This document shows, piece after piece, positions 15,179 through 24,078 of a stretch of DNA of 35,309 nt (position 1 is its first letter; every line of letters begins with the position of its first letter). The stretch spans positions 1 through 35,309 of the forward strand of contig CANGOE010000026.1 in assembly GCA_947455455.1 (NCBI GenBank), given 5' to 3'. A model generated the notes under the pieces. The model saw nothing but the letters and a program-made list of their open reading frames with translations, searched no databases and was not told the DNA's origin. Source of the DNA: Hyphomicrobiales bacterium. GTDB taxonomy: Bacteria > Pseudomonadota > Alphaproteobacteria > Rhizobiales > Beijerinckiaceae. A program made the position numbers and the translations under genes.

Positions 15179-16729
15179 TCAGGATTTGAACGAATAGGTC
15201 TGTGGCAGGATATGTCCGTTCACATGTTTGGCAATGACCACTTGATTGGTGTGGACCACGGTTTTGACGGTCTGGAACAGCGGGATGGTAAAGCCCCGTT
15301 CGGCGGCAAACTGGTGGAATTCCTTGTATCCGCTCAAGCGTTTGGCCTCGTCTGTTTCAATCAGCAATGGCTGGATTTTCGGAGCCAGCTCGTCCGATTT
15401 GAAGGCAGAGAAGATCGATTTGGGATCGAGCAGATAGCCGCCATAGAATTCGGGGTCAGCCGCCGCATTGCCCCACGAGAACAAGGTGGCTTCCGGCAAG
15501 GTGCCCGCCCGCAAGCGCTCCTGATAGACCGAGGTTTCGATGGCTTCGAGTTCCGCTTCGATGCCTACGCGTTTCCACATCTGCACAATCGCACGGGCCG
15601 TGTCGAAATCGTTAGGGAACACGCCATTGGTCGAGGCCAGCTTGATCTTGAGCGGCTTGTCCGGTCCGAAGCCCAGTTCCTTGAGCAAGGCGGTTGCTTT
15701 GGCGGTATCGAATTTGAATTCGTAGCCGGTCGGATAGCCCGGAGATCCCAAAGCCGCAGGAACAGAAATCGTGGGCGCAAAACCGCCGAACAGCGCCTTT
15801 GAAATGGCCGCCTTGTCAATCGCATGATGGGCCGCCAGACGGGCCTTGTCATCGGCAAAGCCGCCGTTTTTGCTGATCTGCAACAACACGATATCGGTGA
15901 TGGGATAGATGCTGGCGGTTACGCCAGTTTGTGTGCCAAGCCGTTGCGCCTCGCGGATCGGCACATCGATGGCCACATCGACGCGCTTGGACTCAAAGGC
16001 GGCAACACGCGCCGTCGGATCGCGGATGAATTCGATCGTGACGTTTTTGATTTTTGGTGCGCCACCCCAGTATTTTTCATTGGCCACCAGCACCAGACGT
16101 GCGCCTTGCTGGTATTCGACAAATTGGTAGGGACCGGTGCCGATCGGCTTTTTGGTGAATTCCTCGACACCGACCTTTTCCAGATGGGCTTTGGGTACCA
16201 CAAAGGAGGCCAGAAAATACAGCCAGGCCACAGCCGAGGGCATCGGCTCGGAGAATTTCATAATGGCCTTGCTGGGGGTCGGCGTTTCAATGGCGGTCAC
16301 CTTGCGCCAGATAAAGGAAGTATCGAGCTTGCGGCCACCTTGCGGGACCGGCTGTTGCTGGCGCTCGAAGAAGGAGTATTTGAAGTCTTCCGAAGTCATC
16401 GCACTGCCGTCATGGAACAGCACATCGGTGCGCAAATCCAGTTCCAGCGTCTTGGGGTCGGTAAATGCGTATTTGGTCACCAGCGAAGGCTTGGGCGAGG
16501 CATCCTCGTTCTGGGCGAGCGGCTGGTCAAACACCAGCTTGTAGAGCGATTGCACCGCCGCCAGCGTGCGGGCATTGGGATCCCATGTCGGCAGATCGGC
16601 AGGAAAGCCGATGGTCAATTGTCCTTTGGCACTGGCTTGCGCCAAAACGTCGAGGGGCACACCCAGCCCTGCCAGCGCGGCAGCACCCGCCCCCAATGTC
16701 ATCATCTGTCGGCGATTGAAATCAGTCAT
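15179..16729 (-). CDS. ABC transporter substrate-binding protein (peptide/nickel SBP family 5), Tat-type signal
   Basis: A 516-residue periplasmic binding protein that captures the substrate for the adjacent Dpp-type importer. The N-terminus has a twin-arginine pattern (NRRQMMTLG) followed by a hydrophobic stretch ending at DVLAQA, so export is probably by the Tat route. Family 5 signatures are DPNARTLAAVQSLYKLVFDQPL near the mature start, the LRTDVLFHDGSAMTSEDF region and the KPIGTGPYQF loop followed by ANEKYWGG. AGGGGA lies a few nt before the ATG at 16729. Family 5 proteins bind peptides, opines and other small organic molecules. Its position between iorB and the permeases suggests it binds the pathway's growth substrate. 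Confidence 0.92.
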   Translation of the reverse strand: MTDFNRRQMMTLGAGAAALAGLGVPLDVLAQASAKGQLTIGFPADLPTWDPNARTLAAVQSLYKLVFDQPLAQNEDASPKPSLVTKYAFTDPKTLELDLRTDVLFHDGSAMTSEDFKYSFFERQQQPVPQGGRKLDTSFIWRKVTAIETPTPSKAIMKFSEPMPSAVAWLYFLASFVVPKAHLEKVGVEEFTKKPIGTGPYQFVEYQQGARLVLVANEKYWGGAPKIKNVTIEFIRDPTARVAAFESKRVDVAIDVPIREAQRLGTQTGVTASIYPITDIVLLQISKNGGFADDKARLAAHHAIDKAAISKALFGGFAPTISVPAALGSPGYPTGYEFKFDTAKATALLKELGFGPDKPLKIKLASTNGVFPNDFDTARAIVQMWKRVGIEAELEAIETSVYQERLRAGTLPEATLFSWGNAAADPEFYGGYLLDPKSIFSAFKSDELAPKIQPLLIETDEAKRLSGYKEFHQFAAERGFTIPLFQTVKTVVHTNQVVIAKHVNGHILPQTYSFKS

Positions 16730-16769
16730 GGTCTGTCCCCTTTCAAGTGCGTCCGTATCGGTTATGATT

Positions 16770-18290
16770 TTAGTGTTGGAATGGTAGCAGGGCTGTATCC
16801 AGCGCCTTGGCAGTCTCATCGGCATTGGCGGCCTTGCGCAAAGCCATCAGGGTCTGGCTGGCTTGCGGGCCTTCGAGTTGCGGCAAGACAGCGCAGATGC
16901 GGTTGAAATTGTCGGTGCCCCGCGCATGTGTATCGCCATAGCCTTTGACAAGACCGCGCAGTTCGGCCAGCTCGACCCCCAGCGCATAATCGCGCTTTGC
17001 GGTGTCCATCACCAGACCAAGCCAATGCTGGATGGTGTTTTGCTCATAGGCATAACGCAAATTCGACCGCCGCCAACGCCGCAGGCTCGCGACCAGATAC
17101 AGCATCACAAAGCCGCGGATCGAGGTGGTCTCCACCGTCTTGCCTTCACTGGTCAATCGTTCGATCAGGCTTTTGAGCCAGCCTGTCGTGACTATGAAAC
17201 GTCCCAGAAAGGCGGGTACTGTTTCGACAATTTCCTGCAGACGCGGATGCAGATATTCGCGGATTTCCAGCAGTTGTCCGTCTTTCAGGCCAACCTCTTG
17301 TGCCACCCGTTCAAACCGGCTTTTGCGAATTTTCAAATCCGCCACGCGGATCGTATCCTCGTAACTCATGCTCAGGGCCAGTTGCCGGGCCACTTCCTGC
17401 AATAGCCTGTGCTCGCCATCGCCGCGGGCCTGATCGAAAGCCGCAAAGGGTTGCAGGCGTTCGAGATAGAGGCGGGCATAGGCCGGATCCTGCCAATCCA
17501 GACACTGGTCGAGCCCTGCTGTGATCAGCTCGAGCGCCTGTGCCGGAAACTGCGCGCGCGCTTGCTGGTGCAGGGCTTGGGATGGTGTTTGCGTTACGGG
17601 TTTGGCGGGCTCGTCGGGTGGTGTGATCAACTCGCCCGATGCCGCGCTGAAACCGCTGGCAAAGGCCCTTAATGACGCCTGTACACCGACACCGCCTTCG
17701 CGGATGGTCTGTTCAAACGCCTGACGATTGAAGGGCAGGAGCCCGGCACCGGCCAAAGCGCCGAACATCACGGCAGAAATCACACTGCCGCTTTGCTCGG
17801 CCATCCGCATCATGTCGAAGGAGATGAAGCGGTTGGCGGCCGCCCGACAGGCCGTCAGCAAAGCCTGCTCGTCCACCCGCCCATCGGCCATGGCCACACG
17901 TTCGGTCATCGAGAACACCCGATGGGACGAGGCAATCAGGCTGGTGCGGTCGGGGGTGACAAATCCGCGTTGGATCGCGCGGCCGGCTTCCATCAGTTCG
18001 GAAGCCAAGACGATATCGACATCACCGGGCACCGGCATCAAAGCCAGCACGGGGTGTTGCCCTGCACCGATCCGCGCAAGCGGAAACATCTCGATATAAT
18101 AGATGGTCGCGCCGGTGCGCTGGGCGACACCGGGCACCGAGGTCATTTGTGCGGTGTAATCATGGGCCCGCGCCATATCGATCAGCCAATTGGCCAGTAC
18201 CCCGCCGCCTTCGCCCCCCATTGCGAGCACGGCAATGCGGATCGAGCGGACAGGACTAGTGACTGGGGTTTGGGTCAGATGCTGGTTCAT
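16770..18290 (-). CDS. iorB: Indolepyruvate:ferredoxin oxidoreductase beta subunit (long form)
   Basis: A 506-residue long form of IorB. Residues about 15-195 are the catalytic gamma-type domain of the pyruvate:ferredoxin oxidoreductase family (AVLAMGGEGGGVLANWLIDMA, then SVPGVAQRTGATIYYIEMF). The remaining 300 residues are the extra C-terminal domain (DUF6537-like) found in proteobacterial enzymes; archaeal IorB proteins are only about 200 residues. With IorA it oxidatively decarboxylates an aryl- or branched 2-oxo acid to acyl-CoA. The gene starts 3 nt after the iorA stop. The native electron acceptor is probably a ferredoxin not encoded in the window. Confidence 0.9.
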   Translation of the reverse strand: MNQHLTQTPVTSPVRSIRIAVLAMGGEGGGVLANWLIDMARAHDYTAQMTSVPGVAQRTGATIYYIEMFPLARIGAGQHPVLALMPVPGDVDIVLASELMEAGRAIQRGFVTPDRTSLIASSHRVFSMTERVAMADGRVDEQALLTACRAAANRFISFDMMRMAEQSGSVISAVMFGALAGAGLLPFNRQAFEQTIREGGVGVQASLRAFASGFSAASGELITPPDEPAKPVTQTPSQALHQQARAQFPAQALELITAGLDQCLDWQDPAYARLYLERLQPFAAFDQARGDGEHRLLQEVARQLALSMSYEDTIRVADLKIRKSRFERVAQEVGLKDGQLLEIREYLHPRLQEIVETVPAFLGRFIVTTGWLKSLIERLTSEGKTVETTSIRGFVMLYLVASLRRWRRSNLRYAYEQNTIQHWLGLVMDTAKRDYALGVELAELRGLVKGYGDTHARGTDNFNRICAVLPQLEGPQASQTLMALRKAANADETAKALDTALLPFQH

Positions 18291-18293
18291 GAT

Positions 18294-20459
18294 TCAGTGA
18301 CCTGCCGCATGGGCAACACGATGGCGGTCGTGACGGCGTTGGAGAAAACCAATCACACGTTGCCGCCAGCGCTTTTTGAATGTGTCGTTGCGATCCGGAT
18401 TGTTGATGATGGAGGCCTTGTAGAACGAGGGGCACAACACCGCCGCATGGCTGACCTCGCCGCAATGGCCGCAACCGACGCAGGAATTGATGACCTTGGT
18501 CACCGGTTCCCTGCGCAAGGGGTTGGGATTGGGGGCGAGGGTGAGCGAGGGACAACCCGACAGTCTGATGCAGGAATGGTCACCCGTGCAGGTATCGGGA
18601 TCGACACCGAAACGGTCGCGCACCACGCGCTTGCCATCCTGAATGGCCTTGTTGAGCAAGGGCCGCTCGCGCCGCTGTTTGTTCAGCATGCATTCGGATT
18701 GCGCGACGATCACTTTCGGTCCCGGCTCGGTGCTGGTCAGCGCCTCCTTCAGGGTGCGGATCATGGCTTTCAGGTCATAGGTGCGTGTCAGGGTATGGAC
18801 CCATTCGACACCGACACCGCGCACCGCTTTTTCAATCGAATTCTGGGTTGAACGGGTCTCGTGCTTGTGATGGGAGGACAGGATATCCTGCCCGCCGGTA
18901 GCCGCCGAATAGCCGTTGTCCACGATGATCATCACATTGTCGGATTTGTTGAATACCGCATTGCCGACCGAGGACAGCAAGCCGTTATGCCAGAAGCCGC
19001 CATCGCCCATGATCGAGATCGCGCGCTTTGAGGCTTTGTTCTCGCCCTTGATGTTGAAGGCCGAGGCACTGGCCCCGCCCAAGCCATAGCCCATGGTGGT
19101 GGAGCCGATATTGAACGGCGGCAGGATCGAGAACAGGTGGCATCCGATATCGCATGCCACATGATGGGCTCCCAATTCCCGTTCCACCAGTTTCATCGCG
19201 GTAAAAATAGGCCGTTCGGGACAACCCGTGCAAAAGGACGGGGGACGGCCATGGACTTGTCCATCCAGCGCGGCCAGTGCCGATTTCAACCGGTTGTCAC
19301 CGCTGTTGAGGGGGGCGGCGGCGACCAGTTCGGGGTGATAGGTCTGGATGAATTTCCCCACGCCGGCCTTCAGCACAAGGCCGGTATATTCGCCGCCCAT
19401 CGGCAACATATCCTTGCCGTGGATTCTGGTCTGGATGTCGGCGCGCCGGAGAAGGGTCGACACCGCCTGCTCGATATATTCGGGGGCGCCTTCCTCGACG
19501 ATCATGATCGCCTTCTTGCCTGCCGCGAAGGTCAGGAATTCCTCGTCAACCAGCGGGTAGGTGACATTGAGGACGTAAAGCGGCACGCGCGAATTGCCGA
19601 ACGGATCGGCCAGCCCCGCCAGTTCCAACGCCCGCAAAGTGGTGTTGTACATGCCGCCTTGCATGACAATGCCGATGTCGTTCAGGTCGCCGTCAAAAAA
19701 TTCGTTGAGTTTATGCTCCTGAATGAAACGGGTGGCCGCAGGCCAGCGCACCTCCAGCTTTTCCTTTTCGTGCAGATAGCTGGCCGGCGGCAAGACGATG
19801 CGGTTGGTGTCGCGAACCGGATTTTCGAGCGCATCCTTGAGGGTAAAGGTAGAACGGATATTGTCGCTGGCCGTGAATTGTCCGGTGACATGGCAGGTGC
19901 GGATCCGCACCTCCAGCATCACGGGGGTGTTGCTGGCTTCCGACAGTTCGAAGCCCTTGCGCACACAGTCGACAATCTTCGGCAGATTGGGACGGGGATC
20001 CATCAGCCAGATCTGGCTTTTCATGGCAAAGGCGTGACTGCGCTCCTGCATGATCGAGGAGCCTTCGCCATAGTCTTCGCCGACGATAATCAGCGCGCCA
20101 CCCGTGACCCCGCCGGAAGCCAGATTGGCCAGCGCGTCGGAGGCGACATTGGTGCCGACTGTCGATTTGAACGTCACCGCACCGCGCAAGGGATAGTTGA
20201 CAGAAGCGGCCAGCATGGCGGCGGCAGTTGCCTCCGAGGCGCTGGATTCAAAATGCACACCGAGTGAGTCCAGCACATCTTCGGCATCAGCCAGCACATC
20301 CATCAGATGCGAGATGGGCGCGCCCTGATAGCCGCCGACATAGGAAACGCCGGATTCAAGCAATGCCTTGGTGATGGCGAGAATCCCCTCTCCGTGGAAT
20401 TCCTCGCCCGCACCAAGCCTGAGTGACTTCACTTCTTCCTTAAAGGACCGCTCAGCCAT
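18294..20459 (-). CDS. iorA: Indolepyruvate:ferredoxin oxidoreductase alpha subunit
   Basis: A 721-residue thiamine-diphosphate and iron-sulfur enzyme subunit that converts indolepyruvate or related aryl 2-oxo acids to the acyl-CoA. The N-terminal pyrimidine-binding domain includes YVGGYQGAPISHLMDVLAD. The TPP-binding domain shows GDGGFWHNGLLSSVGNAVFN and DNGYSAATGGQD. The C-terminal ferredoxin-like region carries cysteine clusters CTGDHSC, GC and CVGCGHCG followed by VLCP, for two 4Fe-4S centres. ATG 20459 has GGAGA five nt upstream; a TTG four codons earlier overlaps that site and is rejected. The gene sits between a cyclase and iorB in an operon with oxygen-dependent enzymes, so it is likely of the oxygen-tolerant aerobic type. 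Confidence 0.93.
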   Translation of the reverse strand: MAERSFKEEVKSLRLGAGEEFHGEGILAITKALLESGVSYVGGYQGAPISHLMDVLADAEDVLDSLGVHFESSASEATAAAMLAASVNYPLRGAVTFKSTVGTNVASDALANLASGGVTGGALIIVGEDYGEGSSIMQERSHAFAMKSQIWLMDPRPNLPKIVDCVRKGFELSEASNTPVMLEVRIRTCHVTGQFTASDNIRSTFTLKDALENPVRDTNRIVLPPASYLHEKEKLEVRWPAATRFIQEHKLNEFFDGDLNDIGIVMQGGMYNTTLRALELAGLADPFGNSRVPLYVLNVTYPLVDEEFLTFAAGKKAIMIVEEGAPEYIEQAVSTLLRRADIQTRIHGKDMLPMGGEYTGLVLKAGVGKFIQTYHPELVAAAPLNSGDNRLKSALAALDGQVHGRPPSFCTGCPERPIFTAMKLVERELGAHHVACDIGCHLFSILPPFNIGSTTMGYGLGGASASAFNIKGENKASKRAISIMGDGGFWHNGLLSSVGNAVFNKSDNVMIIVDNGYSAATGGQDILSSHHKHETRSTQNSIEKAVRGVGVEWVHTLTRTYDLKAMIRTLKEALTSTEPGPKVIVAQSECMLNKQRRERPLLNKAIQDGKRVVRDRFGVDPDTCTGDHSCIRLSGCPSLTLAPNPNPLRREPVTKVINSCVGCGHCGEVSHAAVLCPSFYKASIINNPDRNDTFKKRWRQRVIGFLQRRHDRHRVAHAAGH

Positions 20460-20500
20460 GCCTGTCTCCAACGCTTTCCGGACTATTCATGTTCGTGTTC

Positions 20501-21295
20501 TCAATCATCCTGCGTGTCGTCGATCAACGCAAGCACCCGCAAAGGACTGCCCGAGCCATTGGCGATTTTCAGGGGGGCGGCAATCAGCAAGGCCCCTGTC
20601 GGCGGCAGTTGATCGAGATTGCACAGGCTTGCCAGCCCGAATTTGTTGGAGCCGTGCATCAGCGCATGGGCCGGGAAAGGCGGCTCGAAGGAAAAAGCCT
20701 GTCCGGCATCGGTGCCGACCGCTTCCACACCCCAGCCGTTGATGTCGCGTTCCTCGACCAGAAACCGCACCGCATCGGCATTGGGGCCGGGCACATGCGG
20801 GCCGTCTTCGTGCATGTTCAGAAATGCGGCGGGATCGGTGCGCTTGGACCAGTCCGAACGCATTAGCACCCATGAGCCTTTGGGGATTTTGCCGTGTTCT
20901 TTCTCCCACGCCAGAATATGTTTGGGGGTCAGCAGGAACCGCTCGTCCTTGGCGCATTGCTTGGAGACATCGATCACGCAAGCCGGAGCGACAAACCGCT
21001 GTGGATCAACCGTATCGGTTGCACCGTCTTCCAGATCGCGTCCGGTGATCCAGTGAACCGGCGCATCGAAATGCGTGCCGGTATGCTCGCCGCAGGCAAT
21101 ATTGTTCCAGTACCAGGCCGGACCCTTGTCGTCATAACGCGAGATCAGCTCGCTGGAAAACGGCGCGGAGGGGGCCATCGGTGGCGGTAACTGGATGACA
21201 GGCGTGGAGGGTTGCAAGGTCTGTGTCAGATCGACAATCCTGATATCCTGCTTGAGGATCGCCTTGGCCAATTTCGACAATACCGATTTGCTCAT
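20501..21295 (-). CDS. Cyclase-family metal-dependent hydrolase, copy 2
   Basis: A 264-residue paralogue of the plus-operon cyclase. The metal motif is intact with the same numbering: His71, His75, Asp77 and His81. The conserved blocks RYDxxGPAWYWNN, NLDQLPPTG and APLKIxxGSGSPLRVLAL are shared almost word for word with copy 1, so the two arose by duplication within this pathway or arrived together. Known relatives include isatin hydrolase and kynurenine formamidase, both acting on tryptophan-derived amides. That fits loosely with the neighbouring iorA and iorB. GGGAGAA precedes the ATG at 21295. Differences lie mainly in the 82-110 and C-terminal lid regions, so the substrates may differ. Confidence 0.88.
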   Translation of the reverse strand: MSKSVLSKLAKAILKQDIRIVDLTQTLQPSTPVIQLPPPMAPSAPFSSELISRYDDKGPAWYWNNIACGEHTGTHFDAPVHWITGRDLEDGATDTVDPQRFVAPACVIDVSKQCAKDERFLLTPKHILAWEKEHGKIPKGSWVLMRSDWSKRTDPAAFLNMHEDGPHVPGPNADAVRFLVEERDINGWGVEAVGTDAGQAFSFEPPFPAHALMHGSNKFGLASLCNLDQLPPTGALLIAAPLKIANGSGSPLRVLALIDDTQDD

Positions 21296-21320
21296 GATCG
21301 TTTCTCCCTCATCCGACCGG

Positions 21321-22712
21321 TTAAAAAATGCGACCCGGGCTTAAAATCCCGTGGGGGTCAAGCGCGTGTTTGATGGTTTTCATCAGGGCCAGTTCGGACG
21401 CCGTCCGGCTCAAGGCCAGATAGTCCCGCTTGGAGCGTCCGATGCCATGCTCGGCCGAAACCGAGCCGCTGACCGAGGCCACATGATGATAGACCATCTC
21501 CTCGATGGCCTGCTTGGTGTCAGCATCCAGCCCTTCGACCGCCATGATCATGTGCAGGTTGGAATCGGCCAGATGTCCGAAGGTCACCACAATGGCTTGC
21601 GGCCAGCGGCTTGCCATATCCTGCTTGATCCGCTGGATGGTCACTTCAAACGCGCCGATCGGCACCGACACATCAAAGCCGATCAGCGGCGGCAGAAACC
21701 GCCCGTATTCATACGGGCTTTCCCGATAGGCCCACAGCCGCGCCCGGTCCTTGTCCGATTGGGCGATGATCGCATCCTCGATCAAGCCCTCTTCGGCCAG
21801 ACCGGCCAATACTGTTTCAAAGGCCTCTTTATCCGCCTGGGTTCCGTTGGTCGGTGTTTCGAGCAGAACGGACAGCACAGGAGCCTGCGCAAAGGGTTTT
21901 TGCAGGCCGATAGGGCCCGATGCCACATCCAGAAAATCGCTCCACATCGCCTCGAAGACTTGCAATCCGCCCGCCAGACGGCGGTTGATCTCGCGCAACA
22001 GATCAATGGCGGCCTGGGTTGAGCCGACCGCCACCAAGGCGGTTTCGACCCCTGCGGGGCGCGGATGCAGGGCCAGCACCGCACGGGTGATCAGGCCGAG
22101 CGTGCCTTCCGAACCGATGAACAGTTGCGTCCAGTCATAGCCCGCATTGTTCTTCAGCATCTTGTTCATCGAGGTCACAATCTGTCCGTCGGCCAGCACC
22201 GCTTCCAGCCCCAGCACATTGCGCCGTGCCATGCCGTAGCGCAGAACCTGATTGCCTCCGGCATTGGTGGCAATATTGCCGCCGATACTGCACGAGCCAC
22301 GCGCCCCCAGATCGATCCCGCACAAAAAGCCGGCTTCTTCGGCCGCTTGCTGGATGGTGATCAATGGCGTGCCTGCCCAGACAGTGAGCGTGCCGGCCTG
22401 TGCATCGATTTCCTCGATCCCGACCATCCGTTCCATGGAAATGGCGATTTCACCCTTGTCGGGATGTGCCGCTTTGACCAGTCCGGTCATGCCTCCTTGC
22501 GGGATCACCGGTTGGTGATGGGCATTGCAGATGGAGAGAATGGCGGCCACATCCGCGGTGGTGCGCGGCAGGACCAGTGCCAGCGGTTCCGTCTCCGGCG
22601 CACGCGAGGCATCCTGCCGGTTGCGCGCAGGAATATCCTGCCCCGTCAGGACCTGATCGGGCTTGAGGGCGGCACGCAGGGCCGTGATCACGGGCGGCGG
22701 TGTCTGCATCAT
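21321..22712 (-). CDS. FAD-linked oxidase of the D-lactate/D-2-hydroxyglutarate dehydrogenase family
   Basis: A 463-residue FAD enzyme. The N-terminal PCMH-type FAD-binding domain contains PQGGMTGL (about 75-82) and the segment GARGSCSIGGNIATNAGG. The C-terminal cap ends with SAEHGIGRSKRDYL and DPHGILSPGRIF, the hallmarks of the GlcD/D-2-hydroxyacid dehydrogenase group. It would oxidise a 2-hydroxy acid to a 2-oxo acid, which is the substrate type of IorAB in the same operon. The first ATG overlaps the stop of the V4R gene (ATGA at 22709-22712). Which hydroxy acid is used cannot be read from sequence. Confidence 0.9.
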   Translation of the reverse strand: MMQTPPPVITALRAALKPDQVLTGQDIPARNRQDASRAPETEPLALVLPRTTADVAAILSICNAHHQPVIPQGGMTGLVKAAHPDKGEIAISMERMVGIEEIDAQAGTLTVWAGTPLITIQQAAEEAGFLCGIDLGARGSCSIGGNIATNAGGNQVLRYGMARRNVLGLEAVLADGQIVTSMNKMLKNNAGYDWTQLFIGSEGTLGLITRAVLALHPRPAGVETALVAVGSTQAAIDLLREINRRLAGGLQVFEAMWSDFLDVASGPIGLQKPFAQAPVLSVLLETPTNGTQADKEAFETVLAGLAEEGLIEDAIIAQSDKDRARLWAYRESPYEYGRFLPPLIGFDVSVPIGAFEVTIQRIKQDMASRWPQAIVVTFGHLADSNLHMIMAVEGLDADTKQAIEEMVYHHVASVSGSVSAEHGIGRSKRDYLALSRTASELALMKTIKHALDPHGILSPGRIF

Positions 22713-23215
22713 GGGGTGCTTGCCCGCGGGGTCGATTCAAACTGGCAATATTCGGCTCCCATCGCCGCACAGGCGATCTCGCGGGCCTGCATCGGCTTGC
22801 CAGCCACAATGCTGGTGACGGCACCGAACATGCCGATGATCGGCGCACAGACGGGATGGTCGGACGGACCGAAGCCTGCGGCAAACGGGCTGTTGCGGAC
22901 ACTGAGGGTGAACCTGTCCATGCCGATATTGAACTGCCAGATGCCCCAGCCCAATTCGGGAGCGGTTGCGGCGATCACATCCAGCAATTTGGAGCCGGTG
23001 CCACCCATGTCCACATAAGCGCGGGCAGAATCGCCGCCCTGTTCGGCAATGGATTCGGCAAATGCCTGCAAAGCCGCCATCCTTTGATCGGGAGGCAGGC
23101 GTTTGAAAATGCCCATCAATGCATCGGGTCTGATCATCATGTAGCGGCGGCTCTGGTCGAACAGCGCGCCGGTCGCGGAATCAAAGCTCAGACGTTCCTT
23201 GAATGATCCACTCAT
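22709..23215 (-). CDS. Stand-alone V4R (4-vinyl reductase-type) domain protein
   Basis: A 168-residue protein consisting almost only of a V4R domain. The diagnostic C-terminal block is present: CAPIIGMFGAVTSIVAGK (123-140), then REIACAAMGAEYCQF (145-159), with Cys123, Cys149 and Cys157. V4R domains bind small hydrophobic or aromatic molecules. They occur in the sensor parts of phenol/hydrocarbon regulators such as XylR and DmpR, in BchJ, and in archaeal proteins. Here the domain has no output domain. It is wedged between an aldolase and a FAD oxidase with overlapping ATGA junctions on both sides. It may bind a pathway intermediate, or partner one of the enzymes. Function is not known. Confidence 0.75.
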   Translation of the reverse strand: MSGSFKERLSFDSATGALFDQSRRYMMIRPDALMGIFKRLPPDQRMAALQAFAESIAEQGGDSARAYVDMGGTGSKLLDVIAATAPELGWGIWQFNIGMDRFTLSVRNSPFAAGFGPSDHPVCAPIIGMFGAVTSIVAGKPMQAREIACAAMGAEYCQFESTPRASTP

Positions 23216-24051
23216 GAGCGGCCTCTGATCTGTTTGGGGGCAGGTTGGGTGGTTGAGGCTTTGGCCTCGATCACATCATGGCCATCGGAGGTTTGCGGAA
23301 TCGGTGCGGCAAAGGCCGTGGCCGCCTGTTGCGCACCCCGCGCGATCAGATCGGCATCATTGGTGGTGACCACCATTTTGTAGCCCTGCATGCGGCGGAT
23401 TTTCGCCACATCCAGATTGGGGGTGAAAATGCCGCAGGGTGTCCAGGCTTTCTTGCAGGCCTGATGGATATCGGCGCAGGATTTGGTGTGGTCATGGTTG
23501 ATGTCCGGAAACACACCCAGCGACAGGGACAGATCGCCCGTGCCGATAAAGACCATATCGACCCCGTCAACCGCCGCAATCTCGCGGGCATTTTTGGCTC
23601 CCTCGGCGGTTTCGATCATCACGATCACCACAATCTTGTCCGAGCCTTCGACATAATCGACAAAGTTGGACAAGGGCCTGACCCCGCCCCCCGAGCGGAT
23701 GCCATGGGGGGGATATTTGGCATAGGAGACAGCCTTTTCGGCCTGTTTGGCGGTCTCGATCAAAGGCACCATCACGGCTTCCGCCCCCGCATCAAGCGCC
23801 GCTCCCACGGCAAAGGCGGAATTTTCGGCCACACGCGCAATCACCGGAACATTGAACGGCACCAGTCCGATCGCCGCTTCCAATTCGCGCCGCTCCCACA
23901 GGCCGTGTTGCAGATCGATCACGATGCCGTCTGGTTTGGCGCGGGCGATGGTTTCGGCAATGGCCGCCGAACCAAGCGACAACCACGCGACGCCAAGACA
24001 GCGGCCGCTGGCAAGGCTGTATCGCAATGTTGCGCGGCGTGGATCAAACAT
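23212..24051 (-). CDS. HpcH/HpaI-family class II aldolase
   Basis: A 279-residue TIM-barrel aldolase of the HpcH/HpaI family, which cleaves 4-hydroxy-2-oxo acids to pyruvate (or another oxoacid) and an aldehyde with a divalent metal. Visible family signatures are GVAWLSLGS near the start, DGIVIDLQHG (about 41-50), the IARV segment, PPHGIRSGGG (about 114-123), then IMIETAEGAKNAREIAAVDGVD and FIGTGDLSLSLG with the metal-binding Glu and Asp. GGAG precedes the ATG at 24051. Its 3' end overlaps the V4R gene. In this operon it most likely performs a late carbon-carbon cleavage step. The C-terminal 30 residues (EAKASTTQPAPKQ) are a polar tail. Confidence 0.9.
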   Translation of the reverse strand: MFDPRRATLRYSLASGRCLGVAWLSLGSAAIAETIARAKPDGIVIDLQHGLWERRELEAAIGLVPFNVPVIARVAENSAFAVGAALDAGAEAVMVPLIETAKQAEKAVSYAKYPPHGIRSGGGVRPLSNFVDYVEGSDKIVVIVMIETAEGAKNAREIAAVDGVDMVFIGTGDLSLSLGVFPDINHDHTKSCADIHQACKKAWTPCGIFTPNLDVAKIRRMQGYKMVVTTNDADLIARGAQQAATAFAAPIPQTSDGHDVIEAKASTTQPAPKQIRGRS

Positions 24052-24078
24052 TGCCGTCTCCTTCGTGTCCGCTCGCCA

